Below are positions 10,828 through 19,655 of a stretch of 64,000 bases of DNA, in pieces. How positions within the stretch are numbered: the first letter of the stretch is position 1; each line of letters starts with the position of its first letter. Both the position numbers and the translations under genes were made by a program. The stretch comes from UBA2396 sp038042175. GTDB lineage: Bacteria; Planctomycetota; Phycisphaerae; Phycisphaerales; UBA1924. Location: assembly GCA_964358855.1 (NCBI GenBank), contig CAYHQQ010000011.1, positions 1 through 64,000 on the forward strand, read 5' to 3'. A model generated the notes under the pieces. That model was given only the letters and a program-made list of their open reading frames with translations. It made no database searches and had not been told where the DNA came from.

Positions 10828-12450
10828 ATGAGGTGGCCTGTGAAGAAGATCTCCAAGGCGGGTGCGATGTTGCGAGCGGCCGGGTCGGCGTTCACGCTGC
10901 TCGAGGTGCTCGTGGCGGTGGGCGCGATCGCGGTCATTTCGGTGGGCATGGCGGCGATCTTCCAGGCGGTGGGCCGGACGGTGACGGGCGCCCAGCGGGT
11001 GAGCACGATGACGCAGTACGCGGCGTTGATCGAGCGTCAGCTTCGCACCGACTTCATGCGGATCACGCGAGAAGGGTTCCTCGTGATCCGCAACCAGAAC
11101 ACGACCAACACCGCGGGCCAGTTGCAGCAGGTCTTCCAGAATCCCGACGATCCAACCCCAAAGGTGAGGCGGATCGATGAGCTGCTCTTCTTCACCAAGG
11201 GTGAGGTCGAGACGAGCCGTCAGCCGGTGAACGCGCAGATGGTGGCTCGCGGGACCGACTCGATGGTGTACTACGGGCAGGGGCTTTTGCCCCCGCACCG
11301 CACGGGGCAATTGGGCGATGTGCGTCCCGACTGGACGAGCGTGAACGATCCGGCGTTGTCGGGTTTGCTGGGGCAGACGGGCTTTCCCAACGCGTACGCG
11401 TCGAACTGGTCGCTCTTGAGGCGGCAGGTTTTGCTGGCGCAGCCCGTGGCGTCGCGCCAGGCACTGCCGGCGACGGGATGGCCCTCGGACCTGGCGCCCT
11501 TCGCACGCCCGCAGGCGTTCGCGAGCCCCGTGTTGGACAAGGACTCCCAGATCGCCTGCCAGCCGGCGGCGTCGAGCATCTTCCGCTCGATCGCCCGGGT
11601 GATGTACGACGGGGGAAATCTGCCCGGGCGGGCGCACGTGCGATGGGACGGCCCGCCGCGGCTCTCTTCTGGCATGGTGGACATCGCGACGAGCGACTTT
11701 GGCGAGATCCGGACGATGGTCCAGACCTTCCCGCTCTATCCCCAGAACATCAACACGCGGGCGGACGCCGACCAGAAGTGGCTCAATCCCGGCGTGGGCC
11801 CGGGGAACGGGACGTGGGCGCCGGGGAACAACGACGCGATCAACCGGATGCGGGCTTGGATGTGCGACGCGCTTCCAACGCAGTCGGACATGTCCTCAAT
11901 CGCGCTGAACTCCGCGGCCGACCCCAAGGGTGCGCGTCTGCGGTACGAGGACTATCCGCCGGATTACCTGGGGACGGTGACGGCGGCGAACGGGAGCGTT
12001 TCGTCGCTGGCGAGCCGTCGGGCCGACCAGTTGATGCTCGCGGGTTCCAAGTTCATCCCGCGGTGCACGCAGTTCTCGGTGGAGTGGACCTTCAATTACG
12101 CCGACCCGGTGACGGGGGCGGCGGTGTGGTACGGGACGTCGCTGGCGAACAACAACTTCACCCAGTACAACAACGTGGTGGCTCCGTACCCGGGGCTGCC
12201 GTTCACGGTTGATCGGCGTGTGGTGTATGGGTTCCCGGTGCCGGGGCCCAACGTGACGCAGACGGCGTGCTTTGGGTATGTGGATCCGACGTACTCGCCT
12301 CGGGTGAACAACATGAACGACCCGCGGAGCGTGCCTTGGATGTGGCCCCGGATGGTGCGGGTGACGATCACGATCGCGGATGAGCGTGATCCGACGATCG
12401 AGGAGTCGTTCCAGTGGGAGTTTGATCTGCCCAGGCCGCCGACGGTCTGA
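10828..12450 (+). CDS. Type IV pilin-like protein 4 (PilW/GspJ-like)
   Basis: About 540 aa with the leader AAGSAFTLLEVLVAVGAIAVISVGMAAIFQAVGRTV, matching the PilW/GspJ type (FTLLEVLVA). The frame is open from GTG 10732. ATG 10828 is chosen because it gives a normal short basic leader; GTG 10840 and ATG 10867 are alternatives. The large C-terminal part includes a possible beta-rich domain around MSSIALNSAADPKG... but no known family. It is followed by 74 bases and a strong ribosome site for the giant K-like gene, which fits the I-J-K order of minor pseudopilins. Confidence 0.84.
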   Translation: MRWPVKKISKAGAMLRAAGSAFTLLEVLVAVGAIAVISVGMAAIFQAVGRTVTGAQRVSTMTQYAALIERQLRTDFMRITREGFLVIRNQNTTNTAGQLQQVFQNPDDPTPKVRRIDELLFFTKGEVETSRQPVNAQMVARGTDSMVYYGQGLLPPHRTGQLGDVRPDWTSVNDPALSGLLGQTGFPNAYASNWSLLRRQVLLAQPVASRQALPATGWPSDLAPFARPQAFASPVLDKDSQIACQPAASSIFRSIARVMYDGGNLPGRAHVRWDGPPRLSSGMVDIATSDFGEIRTMVQTFPLYPQNINTRADADQKWLNPGVGPGNGTWAPGNNDAINRMRAWMCDALPTQSDMSSIALNSAADPKGARLRYEDYPPDYLGTVTAANGSVSSLASRRADQLMLAGSKFIPRCTQFSVEWTFNYADPVTGAAVWYGTSLANNNFTQYNNVVAPYPGLPFTVDRRVVYGFPVPGPNVTQTACFGYVDPTYSPRVNNMNDPRSVPWMWPRMVRVTITIADERDPTIEESFQWEFDLPRPPTV

Positions 12451-12524
12451 GCGCAGGGGTGGAAGTGTGAGTGGTGGGGGGCGGTGGGATGTGGGGGTTG
12501 GGTGGGGTTTGAAGGAGTTTGCAC

Positions 12525-15500
12525 ATGACCAGCAAGAATGACGGGCAAAGCGGGCGGACGAGTCATCTGGGCCGCGTCGTGAGCGGCGTGGGCGGGATGA
12601 TGCGAGCGGTGGCGGGCGTGCCCGCGGGCGTGAGCCGCGACCGGCGTGGGACGTTCCTGGTGATGGTGATCGGGACGCTGGCGCTTCTGGCGGTGATCGC
12701 GGTGGCGCACTTTGCGATCGGCCAGGCGGACCGGCGGGCGAGCGGCGCATTGGTGAGGGCGGACGCCAAGGGGGACATCCCCACGCAGGTGGCGTCGTAC
12801 ATCAAGCAGCTGATCTCCGACGATCTGTTCACGAGGCGGATGGAAGACACCAACGCGCTGCTGGCGGGGCTGAGTCTGCAGGAGCAGGCGACGCGTGCGG
12901 TGGCGCGGCGCGTGGCGAGCGACATCCCGATGACGGATTGGCGCATCGACTCGACGGAGACGTTTTCGTACCTGGATGCCAACGGATACGTGGACAATCC
13001 TGCGTACTACACGCCCGCGGGTCGCTGGTCGGACAACTGGCTGGCGTCGACGGAGCCGATGTGGCTGTCTCCTTACGCGGGGGCGAATCCGGCGGTGCAC
13101 CCGGACCCGACGAAGCCTTACAAGGACTACAAGGACTGGGGGCACATCTCGAATCTGTCGCCCGATGGGCGGTTTGTGAACCTGTGGAACCTGCGGAACA
13201 ATTTCGGCGCCGAGTCGGGGTTCGGCAACGCGCTCAACGGCAAGCCGCGAACCAGCGCGAACCTGTACGTGCTCGACTCAGCGGGGCGTCCGGTGACCCA
13301 GACGGACTTTGGCGCGTCGACGGTGAACGCGACCTTGCCGGGGTTCTTCGCCAACCGTCAGCGTGGGATGTTCATGCCGGCGAGCACGGACTTCCGTTCG
13401 CTCGACATCAACTGCGTGGTGGGCAAGGCGCAGTACCACCCGTACATGTACGCCGACGCGGACGGGTCGGGGTACTTCAACGCCCGCTGGACCGAGCTGA
13501 CGGATGCTCGCGACGTGAACAATCCGATCAACTCGCTGGTGAGCGACGGGTCGATGCGGTGGTTTGTCGCGGCGCGGGTGATCGACCTCTCGGGGCTGGT
13601 GAACGTCAACACGGCGACCGACAGCTCGCAGGCGCCTGGCGCGGGGTACCCGGTGGGGATCAGCCCGGCGGAGATCGATCTCAAGCGGGTCCTGAGCATG
13701 CCCGATGTGTTCGCGGCCAACGGCGCGGGGTACGAAGGGATCCTGCAATCGTCGAACGCCGCTTCGGGCGACAACTACGTGGCGTACGACAAGGTGATGG
13801 CGCTGCGCGTGGGCGCGAAGGCGTATGACGCGACCATGCGGGTGCGAGTGTACAACGAGATGCCGCCGGCGACGCCCGAGGTTGCCACCTGGGTTTGGCC
13901 GACGACCTGGAACGGCGTGAGCGTGCCCGCGGCGCTCGTGGGCGTCGATCGCTGGCTGGGGTGGCGCGGGTACGCGAGCTCGATCTCGGGCGCTTCGTTC
14001 TCGATCAACTCGGGGGAGATGCTCTCTCCCTGGTTCTCCATCACCGACTCGGCCGAATTGCTCTCACGCCACGGCGTGAACGACATCGAGGTCACCACGC
14101 GGCTGGAGCGGGCGATGGGCGGGCGATTGACGCCCAATCTGCCGGCGACCACGGGGTACAGCCCTGTGCGAGACAACCGCGGCGAGGAGCTCGAGGCCAC
14201 GCGAATCGATACCAGCCTTCCGATTGATCCGCTCGTCGCCGAGCGGGCAATGCTCGCGGTGGCGACGGATGTTCGGCGTCAGCTCACCACGGTAAGCGGC
14301 GCGAGGCCGCTGGCTTCGGCCCCGGTGGGCGGCGGGTCGGCGGGGGTTCTCCAGGGCGTGGATGTGCGGACGAACATCGCGGACATGGTGCGCAACAACA
14401 GTTTCACCAACGCGGGGAACATCGCGGCACTGTTCGACAGGGTGTACGTGAATTCGCTGGCGCCGGCCTTGCGGATTCCCGGGGTGTGGCAGGATCCGGC
14501 GGCGGCGGGCATGCCTTTCAAGACATTGTTCTACGGGCACAACGGGCCGCAGCTTGGGATTTTCGCCAGCGCGTTCATGACTGCCAATCTGGTGGACGCC
14601 CTCAAGCCCGTGGGCTCGGACATGGGCAAGTACACGGTGGTCTTCGACAGCTCGACGGCCCAGGATCTCTTTCTGCGCAATCAGGCGGCGGGGAGCGACC
14701 TTGGGTACATGAGCTTCTTGAACGCCCAGGGCCTGCCCGCGTTCCCGTGGTTCCGCATGGGGCTTGCGGGGCGAGCGCAGATCTCAGAGTTCTGCCTGGA
14801 CACCAAGAATTCGACGCAGGCGCTCTCGCGTCTGGCCGTGACGCGGAATTCCAGCAGCCCCGCGCGGTCGGCCGGCAGCGACAAGCTGACGGTGCCGCCG
14901 GCGGTGAACGTGTTTGGGACCAGAGCGCAGCCTTTCATCACCCAGGTCGGTTGCTACACGATGTACTCGGACGCTCCGCGTCCGGCGGGCGACGTCGACA
15001 CGGTGCCGGTGGTGCGCGGGCAGCCGCCGTCGGAGGGGATCACGCTCAACGGGACGATCGTCGCGGCCAACCCGGATTTCCTGGTGCGTGTGCTGGCGTT
15101 CCAGATCCACAACCCGTTCGATGAGGCGGTGACGCTGAGCTCGCAGACGGCGACGGCGTTGAACCAGTTCGCGCCCAACACCGACGCGGGTTACTACTAC
15201 GTGACGTTGCAGGACGATCCCACCGCCGCCCTGGCCCCGACACGCGCGGTCAAGCTGGTGAGCGTGACGCATCCGGCGGTAGGGCAGATCAACCTGGTGC
15301 CCATCAGCATCGGCGCGGGCCAGACGATCGTGTGCTATACGCTCAGCCAGTCGCGCGAGGACGTGGTCGCACGCATCAACGCGGTCTCGGGCGGCTCGGG
15401 CGGCGACGCGGTCCTGCAGGGTTGGCTCGACACGCAGCTGCGTGCCGGTGCCGCCGGTCCCAACAAGATCAACGCGCTCCACGAGGTGCCCAGGATCGAC

Positions 15501-17576
15501 CCAATCGACCACGCGGCCTACACCGAGGCCTTCGACGAGCTCGCCCAGGGCGCCCTGGCGGGGACCACCGCCGCGACGTCGGTGCAGCTCTGGAAGAGCG
15601 AGCGGCTCTCCAAGGAGATTCTCGACCCCGTGAACCTCACGATGGACGAGCTTCTGCCCGTCACCACCGTGGGCGGCGTGGCGGTCTTCCCGCGCAACCG
15701 GCTGGGCGACGACCGGATGATGGACCGGTTCGCTCTTGGATCGGTGGCGTCGCCGCTGGTGCTCGACCGCCGGCTCCTGGGAGGCAACAACCGGATCAGC
15801 GGGACGTTTGCGGGCCCGCAATCCAACGGGCTGCACACGCCCATCAACAGCAACACGGGGATCACGCTGACGCTTTGGGCCACGGCCAAGCGGCCGACGG
15901 ACCCCCAGGCCCTGTTCGGCGCGGCGAACATCGCCGCGGCGATCCCGCTGGGCGGGATTCCGGCGTACTGCATCGAGCCCAAGAGCTGGGCGACGAACTG
16001 GAACGAGCGCAAGACCGATCTGATCGATCTGCCGGGGGTCAATGTCATCACGCTCGACGCCGCGAAGATCGACGCGGACCCGGTGGCGGCGGCGTACGAA
16101 TTTGCGACCTGGCAGGCAAGGCAGATCAACGTGGCGCCCATGTCGCCGACGATGTCGGCGGCTCCGTGGGCGCAGCGGACGGCCGACGGGCTGATCATTC
16201 CAGACAATCGCGAGGCAACTCCCAGACCGTACCAGTCGATGCGCCAGACGATGCTCTCGGCGGCGACGGCGGACAACGGGTTTGGTGTGGCGAGGTCGTT
16301 CACGACGATCCTGCCCGGGCAGCTGGCCAACGATCCGCCGGCGGCGACCTTGCGGGCGACGGACATGCTGCTGCCGATGTGCGTGGGGCCTTGGGAAGCG
16401 CCTGTGGACCATGACGCGATTCCGCAGACCAACGGGATGGTGCGATGGACGACGCTGGCGGAGGCGTGGGCGATCGCGATGGGCTACGAGGATTTGACTT
16501 TTGGCAATATTCCGCAGCCCACGTCCAACCCGCTGTCGATGTACGCGAACGTGGCCCCGGCGCCGCAGTCTCGCGGGTCGCAGAATCCGCGGCCTGTGAC
16601 CGACTACGGGCACCTGGTGCTCGACGACTTCGTGCCGTTCTATGACAGCGACAGCAATGGGAAATTCGACCCCAGCATCCAGCTGGGCGGGTTCAACCAC
16701 GATCTGCGGATGGGGCTGGGCATTCCGGTGGCCTTGTCGATCCTGGATTCGATCTCGACGTGCGACTCGACGTTCGGCGGACTGAGCCGTGCGACGCCGG
16801 GGCTGATCAACGTGAACACCGCGACGCACGAGGCGCTGCGGTGCCTGCCGCTGCTGACGCCGCCCGACGCGGCGGCGAACCTGCTGTGGACGCCGGCGGC
16901 GGGCGGTTTCCTGCCGATGGACCCGCGAGCGGACGTTGCGGCGTCGGTGGTGGCGTACCGCGACAAGGTGCCGGTGGATGTGTTGCCGGGCCGCGGCAAC
17001 GGCGTGACGCAGGCGAGGTTCATGGACACCGACATCGTCGACGGGGCGGTGGACCAGGTGGTGAGGCCCGACATCGTGGGCATGCAGTCGGGACGGGCGA
17101 GGCAGAATCGCATCGACGGCGTGCGGGAGCTCGCGGGCTTCGCGTCGCCGGGCGAGATGATGTGTGTGCTGAGCCGCAACACTGCGGCGTTTGGCTCCAA
17201 CGTGGCGAGCCGAGATCGCGTGACGAACATCGACCACCTGGCGTTTAACGTCAAGAACGATTCGCAGGCGGGGATCGCGTCCTTGCTCCGCAAGGATTCG
17301 GCGGGGAACCTGGTGCCCGACGCGGTGCAGGACAAGTACGAGGAGAAGCTGATGATCGCGGCGGCTCTGTCGAACACGACGAGCGTGCGGAGCGACATCT
17401 TCGCGTGCTGGTTCGTGATCCGCGGGTACACACGCGACGACTGCGAGGGGCTTGGCGCTTCGGACCCGATGGTGCCCAGCGTGGAACGCCGATTCCTGAT
17501 GATTCTGGATCGGTCGAACATCACCCGCATCGGCGACGAGCCCAAGGTGCTGCTGTTCCAGGAAGTGCCGATGTGA
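12525..17576 (+). CDS. Giant GspK/PilX-like pilus tip protein
   Basis: 1,683 aa, about five times a normal GspK. The N-terminal DRRGTFLVMVIGTLALLAVIAVAHFAIG is a non-FTLxE membrane anchor like GspK/PilX. Two helix-hairpin-helix-like motifs characteristic of GspK are visible: VNVNTATDSSQAP (about residue 360) and INVNTATHEALRCLPLLTPPDA (about residue 1,430). These suggest a duplicated or expanded K fold. GAAGGAG lies 7 bases before ATG 12525. Its place after I- and J-like pilins fits the tip protein that completes a GspI-J-K complex. The middle region has no domain I can name. A hairpin terminator candidate follows at 17646. Confidence 0.8.
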   Translation: MTSKNDGQSGRTSHLGRVVSGVGGMMRAVAGVPAGVSRDRRGTFLVMVIGTLALLAVIAVAHFAIGQADRRASGALVRADAKGDIPTQVASYIKQLISDDLFTRRMEDTNALLAGLSLQEQATRAVARRVASDIPMTDWRIDSTETFSYLDANGYVDNPAYYTPAGRWSDNWLASTEPMWLSPYAGANPAVHPDPTKPYKDYKDWGHISNLSPDGRFVNLWNLRNNFGAESGFGNALNGKPRTSANLYVLDSAGRPVTQTDFGASTVNATLPGFFANRQRGMFMPASTDFRSLDINCVVGKAQYHPYMYADADGSGYFNARWTELTDARDVNNPINSLVSDGSMRWFVAARVIDLSGLVNVNTATDSSQAPGAGYPVGISPAEIDLKRVLSMPDVFAANGAGYEGILQSSNAASGDNYVAYDKVMALRVGAKAYDATMRVRVYNEMPPATPEVATWVWPTTWNGVSVPAALVGVDRWLGWRGYASSISGASFSINSGEMLSPWFSITDSAELLSRHGVNDIEVTTRLERAMGGRLTPNLPATTGYSPVRDNRGEELEATRIDTSLPIDPLVAERAMLAVATDVRRQLTTVSGARPLASAPVGGGSAGVLQGVDVRTNIADMVRNNSFTNAGNIAALFDRVYVNSLAPALRIPGVWQDPAAAGMPFKTLFYGHNGPQLGIFASAFMTANLVDALKPVGSDMGKYTVVFDSSTAQDLFLRNQAAGSDLGYMSFLNAQGLPAFPWFRMGLAGRAQISEFCLDTKNSTQALSRLAVTRNSSSPARSAGSDKLTVPPAVNVFGTRAQPFITQVGCYTMYSDAPRPAGDVDTVPVVRGQPPSEGITLNGTIVAANPDFLVRVLAFQIHNPFDEAVTLSSQTATALNQFAPNTDAGYYYVTLQDDPTAALAPTRAVKLVSVTHPAVGQINLVPISIGAGQTIVCYTLSQSREDVVARINAVSGGSGGDAVLQGWLDTQLRAGAAGPNKINALHEVPRIDPIDHAAYTEAFDELAQGALAGTTAATSVQLWKSERLSKEILDPVNLTMDELLPVTTVGGVAVFPRNRLGDDRMMDRFALGSVASPLVLDRRLLGGNNRISGTFAGPQSNGLHTPINSNTGITLTLWATAKRPTDPQALFGAANIAAAIPLGGIPAYCIEPKSWATNWNERKTDLIDLPGVNVITLDAAKIDADPVAAAYEFATWQARQINVAPMSPTMSAAPWAQRTADGLIIPDNREATPRPYQSMRQTMLSAATADNGFGVARSFTTILPGQLANDPPAATLRATDMLLPMCVGPWEAPVDHDAIPQTNGMVRWTTLAEAWAIAMGYEDLTFGNIPQPTSNPLSMYANVAPAPQSRGSQNPRPVTDYGHLVLDDFVPFYDSDSNGKFDPSIQLGGFNHDLRMGLGIPVALSILDSISTCDSTFGGLSRATPGLINVNTATHEALRCLPLLTPPDAAANLLWTPAAGGFLPMDPRADVAASVVAYRDKVPVDVLPGRGNGVTQARFMDTDIVDGAVDQVVRPDIVGMQSGRARQNRIDGVRELAGFASPGEMMCVLSRNTAAFGSNVASRDRVTNIDHLAFNVKNDSQAGIASLLRKDSAGNLVPDAVQDKYEEKLMIAAALSNTTSVRSDIFACWFVIRGYTRDDCEGLGASDPMVPSVERRFLMILDRSNITRIGDEPKVLLFQEVPM

Positions 17577-17642
17577 GACGGAACTGAACCGAACCGAACT
17601 GAACATGGCCCATGGTCGTGGGCTAGGACAGGGTTTGGAGAT

Positions 17643-17709
17643 GGGCCCCGAGCGTGAGAGAGCAGGATTGCCAGGGCAAACCGACTCGCTGACGCTCGGG
17701 GCTCGTTTG
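17643..17709 (+). terminator. Terminator-like hairpin after pilus cluster
   Basis: CCCCGAGCGT (17646-17655) pairs perfectly with ACGCTCGGGG (17692-17701), extendable by three pairs to 17643/17704. The loop is long (36 bases). The 3' arm runs into CTCGTTTGTTTT. It probably ends the pilus-cluster transcript before the tRNA gene. The long loop lowers confidence. Confidence 0.5.
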
Positions 17710-17773
17710 TTTTGGGCCTGCCCCGAGGCCTACGATGGGCGGTTGTGATGGTCTGTTCAACTGGTCTGTCTTT

Positions 17774-17847
17774 CAGGGCGTAGCTCAGCTTGGTAGAGCG
17801 CGTGGTTTGGGTCCACGAGGCCGCAGGTTCAAATCCTGTCGCCCTGA
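17774..17847 (+). tRNA. tRNA-Pro(UGG)
   Basis: A full cloverleaf can be drawn. The acceptor stem CAGGGCG/CGCCCTG is perfect, with discriminator A. The D arm is GCTC...GAGC with a TTGGTA loop, and the anticodon stem is CGTGG/CCACG with loop TTTGGGT, giving anticodon TGG. The T arm is GCAGG-TTCAAAT-CCTGT. CCA is not encoded. It is not followed by an integrase or a repeat of its 3' end in the window. Confidence 0.95.
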
Positions 17848-17927
17848 TTTTTGTGAGAGATCAAGCCGTACGACGAGGGCATTGAAGGGCTTTCTCGTTG
17901 TAGATTTGAACTCCCGACCGTCATTCA

Positions 17928-17995
17928 TTTCCCATAGCGGGCCCGCAGCGCAACGGGCGGCACTCGCGGTTGCAAGCGCCGCCCGATGTGGGAAT
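17928..17995. other. Structured intergenic segment after tRNA-Pro
   Basis: In the 278-base gap 17848-18125, which has no gene, several arms nest: TTCCCA (about 17928) with TGGGAA (17989-17994), and CGGGCGGC (17954-17961) with GCCGCCCG (17978-17985). An internal GCGGGCCCGC palindrome lies just upstream of the latter. It could be a terminator shared with the convergent thioredoxin gene, or a small structured RNA. There is no clear T-tract. Confidence 0.35.
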
Positions 17996-18125
17996 GGAGA
18001 AACCACGCGTATCGGAATAAATCGATGCCCATTGCGCATCTTGCGGGGGGCCAAACTTCCAGAGTCAAATCGCATTGAAACGGTCCTGTGCGCTGACACG
18101 GGATGTGCCTTCAGACGCCGTGGGC

Positions 18126-18626
18126 TCAGTGCATCAGTGCCGCCATCAGCGTGGTCTTGATTTCCTTGGTCTCCTGCATGGACGTGATCGTGCTCACGAC
18201 CTTGTGAGTCTTGGCGTCCACGAGCAGGACGTAGCCCGTCTTGCCCGCGTGCTCCTTCCACAAGTCGCCCAGGCCCAGCGCGGCGAGCATGTACTCGGCC
18301 TGGTGTGAGTCCTTGTCAGTCTGGTCGAGTTTGACCGTCAGGCAGGGCTGCGAGGCCGCGTCCTTCATGGCCTCTTCGAGTTTGGGCTTGAGGGCCTTGC
18401 AGCCGGGGCACCAGTCGGCGTAGAAGTTGACCGCGATGATCTTGGGGGCCTCGGCAGCGTGAGCCTGCGCGGAGCCGCTGGGCTTGGAATCCGACCCGGG
18501 CTGCGTGGCTTTGGGCGCGGGCGTGCCGCTGGGCTGTGAGCCCGATTGTGCGAAGGCGATGCCGGCGACGGCGATTGTGAGGGCGGCAATTGCCGGGGCG
18601 ACCGTGCGAGACAACGTGTTCTTCAT
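18126..18626 (-). CDS. Exported thioredoxin-like protein (WCPGC)
   Basis: 166 aa with a signal peptide (cut probably after AGIAFA), a low-complexity segment carrying two GSxSxPSG-type motifs (residues 28-34 and 44-51), then a thioredoxin fold with active site DWCPGCKALKP (Cys73, Cys76). It probably works in the periplasm as a disulfide or peroxide reductant. ATG 18626 has GGAG 8 bases upstream; a longer frame to 18680 would bury the signal peptide. A GGAATA-N17-GTTCCC promoter element lies at 18720-18748, pointing at this gene. The cis-Pro region is not obvious, so the exact thioredoxin subfamily is uncertain. Confidence 0.85.
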   Translation of the reverse strand: MKNTLSRTVAPAIAALTIAVAGIAFAQSGSQPSGTPAPKATQPGSDSKPSGSAQAHAAEAPKIIAVNFYADWCPGCKALKPKLEEAMKDAASQPCLTVKLDQTDKDSHQAEYMLAALGLGDLWKEHAGKTGYVLLVDAKTHKVVSTITSMQETKEIKTTLMAALMH

Positions 18627-18719
18627 CGGAGTACTCCATGCGGCGAGACGCGATTCGTCGTGCTCATGCTGCCGCGGCAACGCGCCGCAGTGCTGAGTCG
18701 GGCCGGCGTCTTCAAAGCA

Positions 18720-18748
18720 GGGAACAGGAGTCGAAGCCGGACTATTCC
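18720..18748 (-). promoter_or_regulatory. ECF-type promoter element 1 (upstream of thioredoxin gene)
   Basis: On the minus strand GGAATA (18748-18743), exactly 17 bases, then GTTCCC (18725-18720), about 93 bases before the thioredoxin ATG. Identical -35-like hexamer and spacing to six other sites in the window, one of them in front of the ECF sigma gene. Confidence 0.7.
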
Positions 18749-18797
18749 GTCGCTTTACCGAAACTGCGGCGACTGAGCCGGGGAGGATCTTGCTTCC

Positions 18798-19598
18798 TCA
18801 AGGCGAAGCAGCGTGGGAAGTCCAGTCCGCTTCAATCCGAGCATTGATCTCTCGCATGTCTGGCGCGAGAGACGTTGCGCGTGAGACATCACCTGCGAGC
18901 GAGCGACCGGCTTCGATGTTGATCCCGGCGAGCAAACCATCCATGTAGAAGGCAGGGCCACCGCTGTCGCCCGGCGCCAACGGGGCGTCATGCTCGACCC
19001 ACTTCAGGGAGCCATCCGTCGAACCTCCGACGCCAACGACGTGTCCTGCGGAGAGTCGAGTCGATTTGATGCCGCTCCCTACGCACACCACGGTTTCACC
19101 GACGCGCGCCGTTGGAGCCACATCAACAGGCGAGATCCCGACTGGCAGCGGCGCGTAGAGGAGCGCCAGGTCGTTGCCGGGAGCGGTGCTGCGCCAGACG
19201 ACACGAGCGGAAAGGGTTCGTTCACGGCCGTCAGTCGATGGGTCATAGATCAACACGCCGCCGGAGTCAGTGCAATGGGAGGCCGTGAGCCAGTACCCGC
19301 GAGCATCGATCGGGACCGCCGCGCAACCACCGATGGTTCGACAGACCTGACCGTTCAGGCGGAACACCCCTTGCACGCCGGAGCGGGCGAGGTGGAGATG
19401 CTCGACTTCGTCTGTCCCGGTCAGCAATGCCGTGCAATGGGCGGACGCGAACTGCGGAAGGGGCGATCCTCCGACCAGTTTGTCATCGACCAGCGTCATC
19501 GAAACGTGCTTGCGACTGTCAGTTCCGGCTGAGCATCCGCCGATCGTCAGAGCAAGAAGTAGCGGAATCCCAACGCATTCGATTGCTCTAGGCACCAA
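18798..19598 (-). CDS. Trypsin-like serine protease lipoprotein
   Basis: 266 aa. A lipoprotein signal (LALTIGGC, lipid Cys22) is followed by an S1-type domain with all three catalytic residues in context: His108 in LTASHCT, Asp143 in GNDLALLYAP, Ser212 in APGDSGGPAF. The Cys pair around C106-C109 and the LVGGSPL segment near residue 41 resemble a chymotrypsin-fold N-terminal activation region. Expected to be anchored on the periplasmic side, facing secreted substrates. It lies 57 bases downstream of the DUF3179-peroxiredoxin gene, so it may share its transcript. No PDZ domain is seen, so it is not a DegP-type protease. Confidence 0.86.
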   Translation of the reverse strand: MVPRAIECVGIPLLLALTIGGCSAGTDSRKHVSMTLVDDKLVGGSPLPQFASAHCTALLTGTDEVEHLHLARSGVQGVFRLNGQVCRTIGGCAAVPIDARGYWLTASHCTDSGGVLIYDPSTDGRERTLSARVVWRSTAPGNDLALLYAPLPVGISPVDVAPTARVGETVVCVGSGIKSTRLSAGHVVGVGGSTDGSLKWVEHDAPLAPGDSGGPAFYMDGLLAGINIEAGRSLAGDVSRATSLAPDMREINARIEADWTSHAASP

Positions 19599-19655
19599 GT
19601 TACTCCTCTACAAGAGCCTTGCCCCCCCCCAAACTCCAGCGAGGCGATTACATCA

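Noticed and set aside
16490..16515. TATTCC inside the giant pilus protein gene
   Set aside because: Reverse reading gives GGAATA but no matching -10 at 17 bases, and it is internal to a coding region.
18014..18042. GGAATA on the plus strand after the tRNA
   Set aside because: 17 bases on, the sequence is CATCTT, not RTTCCC, and no gene follows in that direction.
17785..18261. Minus-strand open frame over the tRNA ending QDLNLRPRGPKPRALPS
   Set aside because: Its end is the antisense of the tRNA-Pro gene, a well-known spurious protein family, and the rest overlaps the thioredoxin gene.
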